Below are positions 37,857-46,392 of a stretch of 64,000 nucleotides of DNA, piece by piece; within the stretch, counting starts at the first letter, position 1, and every line of letters starts with the position of its first letter. The position numbers were made by a program, and so were the translations under genes. This DNA comes from LMUY01 sp965199095 (GTDB lineage: Bacteria > Pseudomonadota > Alphaproteobacteria > Acetobacterales > Acetobacteraceae), in NCBI GenBank assembly GCA_965199095.1, contig CBDAQM010000006.1:1284841-1348840 (forward strand). The letters run 5' to 3'. The notes beneath the pieces were generated by a model. The model was not told where the DNA came from and did no database searches. It was given only the letters and a program-made list of their open reading frames with translations.

Positions 37857-38075
37857 GTGGCTGCGAGAAGCAACCGACGCACGTTCCTCAACCCGCAGAC
37901 CGGGCAGGAACTCGAGTTCGACCGGGGGAAACCGGGGGACACCGGGTTCAAAGGCCGGGATCACTACCACATACCCAATCCCAACAGCACGGGTAACAGG
38001 GACGAATACCTCGACAGGGACGGACAGCCAACCTACGATGGCTCCAAGCGATCACATATCGTCCCGGACGGGTGA
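37857..38075 (+). CDS. orphan polymorphic-toxin C-terminal domain
   Basis: The 72-codon frame holds TFLNPQTGQELEFDRGKPG, then GFKGRDHYHIPNPNSTG and DEYLDRDGQPTYDGSKRSH. The FD.G.PG..GF.G.DHYH..NP...YLD pattern is typical of C-terminal toxin domains of Rhs and VgrG-associated effectors; the conserved His and Asp residues suggest a catalytic site, perhaps a nuclease. Its carrier protein is missing; a frame-broken vgrG fragment precedes it directly. The first 10 or so codons are not homologous, so expression is uncertain. The partner gene starts 6 bases downstream. Confidence 0.6.
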   Translation: MAARSNRRTFLNPQTGQELEFDRGKPGDTGFKGRDHYHIPNPNSTGNRDEYLDRDGQPTYDGSKRSHIVPDG

Positions 38076-38081
38076 GCGAGA

Positions 38082-38309
38082 ATGTATGTCGAGAGCGACT
38101 TCGAAGCGTCCGAGATGCACGACTCAAGGGTCTGCTCGTTCGTCAGGCAAGGCGATAACGTCACGATCACGTTCGCTAACTTGTCCATGGACGTCGACGA
38201 GGAGGAATATTATACGGTAATCGTGCGGCTTGGCGGTGTCAGCAACGTGACCCGCGACGACAAACCGCTTGCGGATGTGGGCGTGCTCGGCAGGGCTGTG
38301 CAACGCTAA
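38082..38309 (+). CDS. probable immunity protein, C-terminus replaced by ISAs1
   Basis: 75 residues, acidic (MYVESDFEASEMHDSRVC, then NLSMDVDEEEYYTVIVRLG), starting six bases after the toxin-tip stop, the usual spacing for a toxin-immunity pair. Small acidic immunity proteins typically bind basic toxin domains. The last codons (RAVQR) come from the ISAs1 left end at 38291, so the native C-terminus is missing. Function inferred from context only. Confidence 0.55.
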   Translation: MYVESDFEASEMHDSRVCSFVRQGDNVTITFANLSMDVDEEEYYTVIVRLGGVSNVTRDDKPLADVGVLGRAVQR

Positions 38310-39554
38310 CGCGGACGTGATGAAGGTTTTGGTTGCGCCGTCACACGGGACGATTCCCCCGACGCGCTTTGTCTGAATCTATGTCGAGCAACCATCCCGA
38401 AGGGTTGTTGCCCCGATGCCAAGCACGCTGCTGTCGCTGTTCTGTCAGATTGTCGATCCCCGCCGTGGTCAGGGGAAGATGTATCCACTGGCGCCGATCT
38501 TGCTGTTCACGGTGCTTGCGATGTTGGCAGGAGCGCAGTCGTATCGCCAGGTTCATGCCTTCATCCAGGCTCATCTGGATCGCCTGAACAGTGCGTTTGG
38601 CCTGTCACTACGTCGTGCCCCGGCCTATACGTCAGTGCGTTTCATCCTGCATGGCCTCGACGCAGAGCCGTTGGAACTTGTGTTCCGGCAGCATGCCGCA
38701 GATTTGGTCTCTTGTCCGGCCGAAGATGCAAGCTTCCCCGCAGCGGTGGCCATCGATGGCAAAACCCTGCGCGGCAGCTTCGATGCCTTTCACGACCGCA
38801 AGGCGGCCCATGTGCTTAGCGCCTTCGCCGCCGACGGGCAGATCATTCTCGGTCACCTGGCCGTCTCGCAGAAGAGCAACGAAATTCCTGCCGCGCAGGA
38901 TATGATCGCCGCTCTGGGCCTGACCGGGCGCCTATTCACCCTGGACGCCTTGCACTGTCAAAAAAACATTCGAGGTCGCCCGCCAAACGGGCAACGACAT
39001 TCTGGTCCAAGTGAAGGCGAACCAGACCACGCTGTTTGATGCCGTCGGCATCGTTGCCGACAACACCGCCCCCGTCGACAGCGTGACGTCGCGCGACAAC
39101 GACCGGTCTCGCGCAGAGGACCGCACCGTCGAAATCTTTCCCGCAGGCGATGCCTTGGCCGCGACCGAGTGGCATTCTTGCGTCAAGACCATCATCCGCG
39201 TCACCCGGCGCACCTTGCTGCGTTCGGCCGTGACGGGCCTGTGGACTGAACGCGGAGAGGTCGCCTTCTACGTTTCTTCCGCCAGAGATCTCCCGCCGAC
39301 TGTTTGGGCCGCCGCCATCCGGGGGCATTGGGGCATTGAGAACCGCAACCATTATGTCCGCGACGCGTCCCTCGACGAAGACAAGAGCCGGATCCGAGAT
39401 AACCCCGGAACCATGGCCCGTGCCCGCAGCTCTGCACTCAACATCATGCGGAAAAACGGCGTCAGCAACGTGGCAAAGGCACTCTGGAATGGCACACTCA
39501 GCCTCGATCACATTGTGGCGTATAAAAGAATCTGACCCGCGTTGAACAGCCCTG
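38291..39554 (+). mobile_element. ISAs1-family element, copy 2
   Basis: 1264 bp with ends CAGGGCTGTGCAACGC and GCGTTGAACAGCCCTG. No clear target duplication: the flanks GCGTGCTCGG and ACGTGTGCCC differ. Its left end truncates the probable immunity gene. Confidence 0.85.
38416..39535 (+). CDS. ISAs1-family transposase, two frames joined at an A7 run
   Basis: The first frame (CQIVDPRRGQGKMYPLAP, then VAIDGKTLRGSFDAFHDR) runs to the A7 run at 38960-38966. The second (TFEVARQTGNDILVQVKANQ, then HWGIENRNHYVRDASL) runs to the TGA at 39533. Reading on needs a net loss of one base, or gain of two, at the run: QKTFEV or QKKTFEV. Apart from that the gene is complete and about 370 codons long. Confidence 0.78.
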
Positions 39555-39689
39555 ACGTGTGCCCCAACCCAACTCGTGAAGCCGCTGCATCGTCGACACC
39601 TCGTCCGGCGTCCTCATCACCTGTCTCCGCCCGTCCCTGCCGTGCGGAAAACACCCAATCGATTTATCATACCACCTCATACTGCTACG

Positions 39690-40010
39690 CAGGGTGGCTG
39701 GGTTCCTGATGTCGCCTCCGGATGGGTTTACCCTGTCGCCTGACACCGTCGTCACGGAACCGGGCAAACCAGCCATACACTGTCGATGACGGGGGAAAGT
39801 CCTTCGGCAACAAGCTCCAGGGGACACCCCCGCGTAGGACATAGAAAAATCGCGTTGATGATCTCCCGCATCTCCCGCTTGCGGGGACAGCCGCAGGAGC
39901 ATGGCGCAGGCAGAGTGGCGACAGGATCAGCCACTCCAAATCAGTGACGTCGCTTCCATACCGCAGTCTCCCGCGGCTAGGCTGCGCACGTATGGTCGGG
40001 GTCCACACAG
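39690..40010 (-). pseudogene. IS5-family transposase N-terminal fragment
   Basis: The minus-strand frame SDVTDLEWLILSPLCL, followed by FFYVLRGGVPWSLLPKDFP and TVYGWFARFRDDGV, is the DNA-binding N-terminal domain of IS5/IS1031-type transposases. The catalytic part is missing, and a frame change occurs after about residue 95. It lies between ISAs1 copy 2 and the chemoreceptor gene. Confidence 0.7.
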
Positions 40011-40035
40011 GGCAAACGACTTCCAGCGGACTCGC

Positions 40036-41745
40036 TTATGCGTCACGGACGCTGGAAAGAAACGCGACAACCTTCTGGTCGAGTATATGGGCCTGTTGTG
40101 CAAGCTGCCCAGCTGAGCCTAGAACTTGAGTTGCGGCAGATCCTGTGTCGCTGGCTGTGCGGCTCACTTCCGAGATGTTCGATGTCACCTGTTCCGTGCC
40201 GCTCAGCACGCGCCTGACGTTGCGTAAAATCTCATCCGTAACGGCTCCTTGCTCGTGCACGGCGGATGCGATCAACTTGGCGATTGCGCTGACCTCTTCC
40301 ACGGTAACGGTGACGCCTGCAATCGCGTTGGCCGCCTCTTTCGTTGCAGCCTGGATGTGGCCAATCTTGGTGCTGATCTGTTCCGTCGCCCGAGCTGTTT
40401 GAAGAGCGAGTTTCTTAACCTCTGCGGCGACCACCGCAAAGCCGTTTCCGGCGGCACCCGCTCGTGCTGCCTCAATTGTTGCATTCAACGCCAGAAGCTT
40501 TGTCTGCGCTGCGATTTTACTGATCAGATTTATGACCTCACCGATCTCCTTCGAGTTCTTGATCAACGCGCCAACGATACCGTCCGTGCGGCGGGCTTCG
40601 GTTGCAGCCCTTTCCGCATTGAACGCTGACATGCTGACTTGGCGGCCGATTTGGCTGACCGAAAGGTTGAGGTCACCGACCGAACTGGCAACCGCATTCA
40701 GCCCCCTCTCCGCGTCTTGGGCGGCTCCCGCCGTGCATGCGGCTCGGTCATTGGTCAACTCAGCCGCGCCGGACATAAAGCGAGCGGTTGTCTGAAGATC
40801 GTTGGCTGCCATGGAGACAATGCCCGATATATCACCGATGGTTTCCTCGAACCCATTGGCCAGGAGCAAGAGGGTCGTCTTGCGGGCGAGTTCCAGCGCC
40901 CGCTTGTGATCATCTTGTTCTGATTGAAGGTCCGCCACGCGTTCCAAGCTGGCGCGAAAGACTCCGAGGGATCCGACGATTGCGCCGAGTTCATCCCGTC
41001 GCGCCAAGCCGGAGAGATCAAGATCCAAATGGCCGTCGGCGAGGGCCAACGTTGCCTTGGCAATCTCCCTAATCGAGCGAACGGTTGTCAGTGCCAGCAT
41101 GAGCGTGGTTGCAAGGACAATGAACAGCGCACCGCCTGTGACGATTATGAAAGCGGATCGCACGGTGCCAGTGTCTGTTCTGGCCTTGGCGGCACTTGTC
41201 TCCTGGAGCGACGTAAAAGCCTGGACCATCACGTCCAGTTCGTGGTTGAGTTTTACATAGTTTTCATCAAAGGGCCGCAAGAACGAAACAGCGGCCGCAA
41301 AGTCCACGTCGAGCATCTGGCGAACCCAGTCAATCGCGCCCTTATAGTTGTCGATGGCGGTAATCAGGGCGTCGACATCCGCCCGCTGGGCCGGTTCGGC
41401 GTATGTGACCTGCCAGTCTTTAAGACGCGTCGATAGGCCGTCCACGCGGCCGCGAAGTTTGTCCAATTCCGCGACGGCATCTAGCCCCCCGGTTCGTGCT
41501 GCCTGAAGTGCAAGAACCCGATAGAGGGCGCCGTTGATCTCCTGAACACCGCCCGAGACCGCCGCAAGTTCACGAGACGCTTGGGCAGTGCGCTGCAACT
41601 CGTTCACCGTCCCGATATCGGATCCGAGCCCCCCTAAGCCGAGATAGGCAACGACAATCATGCTGCAGAGCGCCACGATCGGGCCCAGCATCAGCTTGAA
41701 TGCAAACGGCCAATTCTTGGTTTTCAACACAGTTCTTGCGATCAT
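40036..41745 (-). CDS. methyl-accepting chemotaxis protein
   Basis: 569 residues. Membrane helices at about 17-40 (LGPIVALCSMIVVAYLGL) and 206-230 (IIVTGGALFIVLATTLML) bracket a four-helix-type periplasmic sensor. A HAMP domain (SIREIAKATLALADGHLDL) and the signalling domain follow, with the highly conserved hairpin near KIAAQTKLLALNATIEAARA and GFAVVAAEVKKLA. It would control CheA-type kinases in response to a periplasmic ligand. The start lies nine bases after the receptor gene, so it is the last gene of a three-gene operon and probably senses the same ligand or loaded binding partner. Confidence 0.92.
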   Translation of the reverse strand: MIARTVLKTKNWPFAFKLMLGPIVALCSMIVVAYLGLGGLGSDIGTVNELQRTAQASRELAAVSGGVQEINGALYRVLALQAARTGGLDAVAELDKLRGRVDGLSTRLKDWQVTYAEPAQRADVDALITAIDNYKGAIDWVRQMLDVDFAAAVSFLRPFDENYVKLNHELDVMVQAFTSLQETSAAKARTDTGTVRSAFIIVTGGALFIVLATTLMLALTTVRSIREIAKATLALADGHLDLDLSGLARRDELGAIVGSLGVFRASLERVADLQSEQDDHKRALELARKTTLLLLANGFEETIGDISGIVSMAANDLQTTARFMSGAAELTNDRAACTAGAAQDAERGLNAVASSVGDLNLSVSQIGRQVSMSAFNAERAATEARRTDGIVGALIKNSKEIGEVINLISKIAAQTKLLALNATIEAARAGAAGNGFAVVAAEVKKLALQTARATEQISTKIGHIQAATKEAANAIAGVTVTVEEVSAIAKLIASAVHEQGAVTDEILRNVRRVLSGTEQVTSNISEVSRTASDTGSAATQVLGSAGQLAQQAHILDQKVVAFLSSVRDA

Positions 41746-41754
41746 GAAATGGGG

Positions 41755-43791
41755 TTAGAAACGTGCGGTTGCAGCAATGATAAACCGTCGCTCAACCGGA
41801 GGGCCCGCCGTTTCAACCAACTTAGAAACGTTAAATTGCTGTGCTGTCCCGGAGATCGTCAGGAAATCGGTGACCCGATAGCCAACCCGTGCATTAAATG
41901 TTACGTAGTTGCCGACACGAACCGGCTGGATGCTGAGACCTGTTGGAGCGGCCTTGAAGTCTTGGTAGCTGGATTGCCACTCACCCTCGGCATCCAGTTC
42001 CCACTTGCCAACGCTGTATCCCCCACCGACGATCACCGTGTGTTGGGGTGTGCCGTGATTGTAGTCCAGGTTGGGTGCTGTGGCCAAACCGGATATGAGA
42101 TGGTCCGTGATCGACGCAAAGCTGTAGCTTGCATTCCACCGGAAGCCGTTGTCCGACTTCCCGTTTATGCCCACTTCGAGTCCGACCTCGTCACTTGAAC
42201 CGATATTGCCCGATTGAAGCGAACCAGAGGCAGCTGCAGCGGCCGTGAGTGGAAGTGAGAAGGACGCAGCAAGCAGGCTCACGTTTCGCTGGAAAAAAGT
42301 TGCCGTCTTGACCGTGCTGTTCAGCCATGTGACGTCGCGCTCATAGCCAAGCTCGTAGTTCCACACCGCGGTTGGCGCCAATGTGGGGCTGCCATGCAGA
42401 GTGATTCCGGGGATTGCGAGTTGAAAGGCATAGTCGATCAAGCTCGGAGTCTGCAGGCCGCGTGCTGCCGTCAAGCGGATCGTGTCCTTCTCTGTCACGC
42501 GCCAGACGAGTCCGGAGTTGAAGCTAGGCTCTGTGATTGTTGTCTGATTATATTGGGCCGCCGTCAGGCCTAGCCCCGCATATGGCGTGCCGTCGAGATG
42601 GAGCGCCAGATGGTCTACACGGACCGCGTTGGTAAGTGATACGGATGGCAGAACCTGCCAGTCCCACATGGCGTTCGCCGAATAGACTTGATAGCCGATT
42701 GTGCCATTGAAAATGGTTTGGCTCGCAGCGGCGTTGTTGCGGTACTCAAGTCCAAGCCTGATGGTATTGTCGGCGTCAAGCTTGAGCAAGTCACTCGCCT
42801 TGGCGACGTAGACCGTATTGACCAGGTCCTCGACTACACCTTCCACTGTGTAGCTGTTTTGGGCCTGGTTGCGATAGAAGTCGAAGTCGAGGACGCCAAT
42901 GCGTGAGTCGAAAGAGGCACCGACCCGGGCAGTGCTGATCCGGTAACGGGTACCGAGATAGGTGCCTTCTGGATCGAAGACCCCAACGGTGCTGTCCACC
43001 ACCCCCGCTTCCGCGTTGAGCCTGATGCCGGGCTGGACATCCCAGCTCCCACGCGCGTTGAAGGTCCCGTTACGCGGAGCGGGCCGGTCGGCGATGTCAT
43101 AATCGGACAGTCCACGTGGCTCGAAGTCGCGCGAGGTGAAGCCGCCGGCCGAGACACGCAAGCCTGCGTTCGCCCCAAGATGCACCGTGCTGACGATTGA
43201 TGCCTCCGCCAGTCCCTGGGTGCCAGTGCGCACCGTAATGGCGTTGAGCGTGTCTTTGATGGGATCAGTCGTAATGATGTTAATCACGCCGCTGGCGGCG
43301 TTGAAACCGAACAGTGCCGAGTTTGGTCCCTTGATGATCTCGATCTGCCGGATTTCATCGAGTTGGACCGGGATGGCGTTCCAGGCGACATAGCCGTAAT
43401 CATCAAGATAAACTTGGCGTCCGTCGACCATCACCAGCAGACGCGGATTCATGGGCTGATTGTAGCCGCGGATGCTCACGCTTTGGTCGCCGATTCCATA
43501 TGTCCGGATGTTGAGGCCTGTGACGAAGCGCAGAATGTCTGGAATGGTGTCGGCTCCGCTGCGCCGAATGTCGTCCTGCGTCAGAATTACGATATCCGCC
43601 GGAGCGTCGGACGCCTTCTGCGGCTTTCCCGTCACGGAGGTGGTGATGGGTTCGCCGAACAGCTGTTCTAACGATCCATAGTCAACCGGCTGTGCGCGCG
43701 CGGCGACCGAAAACGCCAGCATCGTGGCAAGCAGCACCAGGGACTGGGCATTGTAGTGTCTTGTCATGGCCATTGCCCGGTTAGATTTCAT
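41755..43791 (-). CDS. TonB-dependent outer-membrane receptor
   Basis: A signal peptide (LVLLATMLAFSVAARA, then Q) and a TonB-box-like region lead to a plug domain (ADIVILTQDDIRRSGADTI, NIRTYGIGDQSVSIRGYNQ and GFNAASGVINIITTDP). A 22-strand-type barrel ends in the aromatic terminus RRFIIAATARF. The start chosen, ATG 43791, overlaps the end of the YfiR-like gene (ATGAAATCTAA); ATG 43767 is an alternative nearer the signal peptide. The receptor would import a large ligand, perhaps a siderophore or vitamin. No ABC transporter is adjacent; the partners encoded are a periplasmic protein and a chemoreceptor. Confidence 0.92.
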   Translation of the reverse strand: MKSNRAMAMTRHYNAQSLVLLATMLAFSVAARAQPVDYGSLEQLFGEPITTSVTGKPQKASDAPADIVILTQDDIRRSGADTIPDILRFVTGLNIRTYGIGDQSVSIRGYNQPMNPRLLVMVDGRQVYLDDYGYVAWNAIPVQLDEIRQIEIIKGPNSALFGFNAASGVINIITTDPIKDTLNAITVRTGTQGLAEASIVSTVHLGANAGLRVSAGGFTSRDFEPRGLSDYDIADRPAPRNGTFNARGSWDVQPGIRLNAEAGVVDSTVGVFDPEGTYLGTRYRISTARVGASFDSRIGVLDFDFYRNQAQNSYTVEGVVEDLVNTVYVAKASDLLKLDADNTIRLGLEYRNNAAASQTIFNGTIGYQVYSANAMWDWQVLPSVSLTNAVRVDHLALHLDGTPYAGLGLTAAQYNQTTITEPSFNSGLVWRVTEKDTIRLTAARGLQTPSLIDYAFQLAIPGITLHGSPTLAPTAVWNYELGYERDVTWLNSTVKTATFFQRNVSLLAASFSLPLTAAAAASGSLQSGNIGSSDEVGLEVGINGKSDNGFRWNASYSFASITDHLISGLATAPNLDYNHGTPQHTVIVGGGYSVGKWELDAEGEWQSSYQDFKAAPTGLSIQPVRVGNYVTFNARVGYRVTDFLTISGTAQQFNVSKLVETAGPPVERRFIIAATARF

Positions 43792-44326
43792 GGACCAGCA
43801 TTCGGAATGCTGCAGCAAAGGACAGGCCTGCCGCTGCTGCGGCCTCGTGGTTCAAGATGATGTTGACCCTGGGATCGGATTGAACGGCGATGATGCAACG
43901 GCCAGTTTTGACTTGATCTGCGTCACCTGTGATGCAGGGAATGTGGTTACTGCGCGCAACCCGCATGATCGCATCTGCTGGCGCACCCTGGGCTGCGATC
44001 AAGGCGACGTATCGTCCTGCATTGATCTGAGCGACATCAACGGGCATTGCTGTTAAGGTGCTTTTGCCTGCCTTCAGCCCTTCGTTAAAGAGGGCCGCTA
44101 TTTCTGTGGCATCAGCTTGTGAGTTCACTTGCCCTGAGGCGTAAATGACGGCGACTACGCCATCAGTGCACGGAGGTTCAAGAAACCCCAGTGACTTCAC
44201 GATTATCTTTGTATCCTTATCTGTCAAGGACGCCGCATTCGCGTGTATACTGATAAACAAGGCGGCGAACGCCAATGCGACTCGCCGTATTGGGAAAGCC
44301 TTATGGCCCGATGATATTCTGGCCAT
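43781..44326 (-). CDS. YfiR-like (DUF4154) periplasmic protein
   Basis: 181 residues with a signal peptide (VALAFAALFISIHANA). The region ILVID-like is replaced by DGVVAVIYASGQVN. The C-terminus CITGDADQVKTGRCIIAVQ and VNIILNHEAAAAAGLSF parallels YfiR, with paired cysteines and a basic-hydrophobic end. YfiR proteins restrain membrane signalling partners from the periplasm. The next gene starts within its last codons, showing translational coupling. It is the first gene of the operon; the 230-base upstream region is AT-rich and should hold the promoter. Confidence 0.7.
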   Translation of the reverse strand: MARISSGHKAFPIRRVALAFAALFISIHANAASLTDKDTKIIVKSLGFLEPPCTDGVVAVIYASGQVNSQADATEIAALFNEGLKAGKSTLTAMPVDVAQINAGRYVALIAAQGAPADAIMRVARSNHIPCITGDADQVKTGRCIIAVQSDPRVNIILNHEAAAAAGLSFAAAFRMLVHEI

Positions 44327-44554
44327 CTAAACTACCCTTGTTTACTCATCTTGTTAAGGTAGTCTGCTGCCTATGAATAAATAATTAACGTGAGTAACAT
44401 CGCTGAGGGTCAATCGTTTCATTCGGGCGAGATTTGTTAGGTCTGGTTTGATTTCCTCAGGTTGTGATGGGTTATCACGATGAACGGCATACGATTGGAG
44501 ATCAGCGGCATGCTATTTGTGGTAGAGTTGCGCAGGCGTGGTCGCAGGAGCTCA
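44327..44554 (-). promoter_or_regulatory. AT-rich upstream region of the YfiR-receptor-chemoreceptor operon
   Basis: 228 bases without an ORF on either strand, clearly richer in A and T than the surroundings, ending at the ISAs1 copy 3 terminus. I could not pick out a convincing -35/-10 pair, but the composition and position fit the promoter of the operon starting at 44326. Confidence 0.4.
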
Positions 44555-44573
44555 CAGCTGTTCAACGCTCTGT

Positions 44574-45665
44574 TTAGGCGATCATGTCGAGCAGGCGGTC
44601 GACGCCTGCAAGGGCGGCACGGTAGCAGTCCTGGGGGCGTGATGCAGTCTTGTTAGCCGTGAGAATATTGAAGGCGAAGCTGCGCAACCGGGCGAAGACG
44701 CCGGGGTTGGTTCGAATGCGCGAGCGGTCTTCGCCAAAGGTGACATCGCGGCTGTAATGAGAGGTGTTCTCTATGGCCCAATGTCCGCGGGTGGCTTCGG
44801 CGGTTCGCTCGGCGGTGAGCATCGTACTGGCGGCGTAGGATGCGGTCTCTCGGGAGCGGCCGAGCAGACCGGTGTCGGTCTTACGGGTATAGACCTCACG
44901 CTCAACGCAGATGATGGCGGCGACGTGGTCCTGCCAGCCGGTGTTGGCCAACCGGCCGGCGGAGTCGAAGACCGTGACGGTGCGGCACTCGTGGCGATTG
45001 CGGCCTTTGTCGCGGTTGATCACCGAGGCGGTCGGCGCGGCGGGCGCGGCGATGGCCTCGCAGTGCTGCAGCAGGGTGGGCTGGTTGTCCTTGACTTGGA
45101 CGATCAGCGCGATATTGGCCTCAGCCGCGACGGCAAATGTTTTTTTGACAGTGCAGCGTATCGAGCGTGGCGATAGCGAGTGGCGTCACGCCGAGTTCGG
45201 CGAGCAATGCCTGTGCCGCCAGGATCTCATTTGACTTCTCGGCGATGTCGATATGGGCGAGCACGAGTTCTGTGTCGATGGCAAACGCGCTCAGCACTTG
45301 GGCAGCGGTGCGATCGTTGAATGTCAAAGCTGCCACGCAGTGTCTTGCCGTCGATCGCGATGCTGCCTTGTCCGGGCGTGGCGCGTACGGCCTGAAGAAG
45401 GGCACCTTCATCGACGTGCATCGCCACCGACTGAACGCTGCCTTCGGTCTGAAATGGCAGCGCGCGCCAGCGCACACCGCGATCCGCTACGTCATCCAAG
45501 GCCTTGACCCACACGCCGTAGAGGCCGCGTTTCGTCGTCACGCCGTGTGACGATGGCGAAGATGGCGAACAGCAGGACGTGGGGCAGCGTATAAAGCTTG
45601 CCTTCGGCCCGGCGCGGATCAGGGACGTCCGCCAATATATCGAGCAACAGCGAAAACGCAGCCAC
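44574..45665 (-). pseudogene. ISAs1-family transposase, copy 3, disrupted
   Basis: Reading minus strand: ILADVPDPRRAEGKLYTLPH at 45640, then an inverted block. SIAIDGKTLRGSFD follows, a frameshift, then NDRTAAQVLSAFAIDTEL and LDTLHCQ. The run A7 (T7 at 45140-45146) comes next, and the last frame TFAVAAEANIALIVQVKDNQ and HWAIENTSHYSRDVTFGED ends at 44574. Inversion plus indel make it inactive. Confidence 0.8.
45402..45548 (+). other. inverted internal segment of ISAs1 copy 3
   Basis: On the plus strand this stretch reads GTFIDVHRHRLNAAFGLKW and RAPAHTAIRYVIQGLDPHAV, which in copy 1 is read in the same direction as the rest of the gene. Here the flanking parts are on the minus strand. The right breakpoint lies in CGTCACGCCGTGTGACG, where CGTCAC faces its complement, suggesting a microhomology-driven inversion. 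Confidence 0.75.
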
Positions 45666-45791
45666 GGCAACCTCCGATACGGTTGCCTTGCCAAGAGTCA
45701 GAGATTGTCCGCTTCGAGAATCCCCAGACTGACCAGACGCTTATTTCACGCCGCACCTGTTGCAAATCGGACTCAAGAAGAGCGTTGAACA

Positions 45792-46075
45792 CCCGTGTGA
45801 TACAGCCGATGCCAGGTGCGGATGGTGTCGTCGTCCAGAAACAGGACGTTCGCGATCGCATCACAGCTCATCCCGTCGTCCAGCAAAACCAGCGCGTTCG
45901 CACGCCGGGCCAGGCGATGCACGGCCGACCCGTCGCGAGCAAGCTCAATCAGGTCATGCCGGGTTGTTTGTCGAGGAAGCCGGGACGGATCATGACGTCG
46001 CGTAGAATCCAGCCCGCGTCTTTTCGCAAGGGGGCCGCACGGATTTTCAGGGAGTCGGGGTATAGAACCAGTGGC
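45792..46075 (-). pseudogene. IS630 type b transposase, N-terminal fragment
   Basis: The minus-strand frame RHDLIELARDGSAVHRLARR and FLDDDTIRTWHRLY equals the start of the complete transposase at 53459, then ends at the ISAs1 copy 3 border. The first codons are slightly shifted in frame near 45995. The continuation is not found on the far side of ISAs1. Confidence 0.8.
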
Positions 46076-46392
46076 ACAAAGAAATAGAGCGGTTATCCCC
46101 GGATGAGCCCTTACGATGCTGCTCAAGCAGCAGGCGGTGCTGTTTCACCGCAGCCGGTGCTGCCTGGGCAGGGCTTCTACAACGTCATCCCTTGCAGCGT
46201 GATGGTTGCCGTCGGGTCGGTGAGTTTTCTGTTCGCCCTGCCTTTCAGCAAGTCCGTCCACGGGCTGTACGGCTGTACCGGACCAGTGCCCTGATCCGCC
46301 ACGCCATAGAGCGGCCCGGCGCGAGCGATCCGAAGCCAGTGATGATTCCGGCGGGGACCAAGGCGCGATAATCGCCAAAGTGACGATAGGCC
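46076..46392. other. 317-base stretch without a gene
   Basis: No ORF here has a start, composition or motif that convinces me. It separates the IS630 fragment from the end of the transporter operon and may contain its transcription terminator, but I see no clear hairpin with a T run. Confidence 0.5.

Larger units (their letters stand above)
44555..45791 (-). mobile_element. ISAs1-family element, copy 3, with an internal inversion
   Basis: The ends TGTTCAACGCTCT (within 44555-44571) and AGAGCGTTGAACA (about 45777-45790) bound an element of about 1237 bp. It is inserted in an IS630 type b transposase, which resumes at 45792. Inside, one block of the transposase is inverted. Confidence 0.8.

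Noticed and set aside
46076..46392. 83-codon minus-strand and 63-codon plus-strand ORFs
   Set aside because: No ribosome site, no motif, and composition like noncoding DNA of this GC content.
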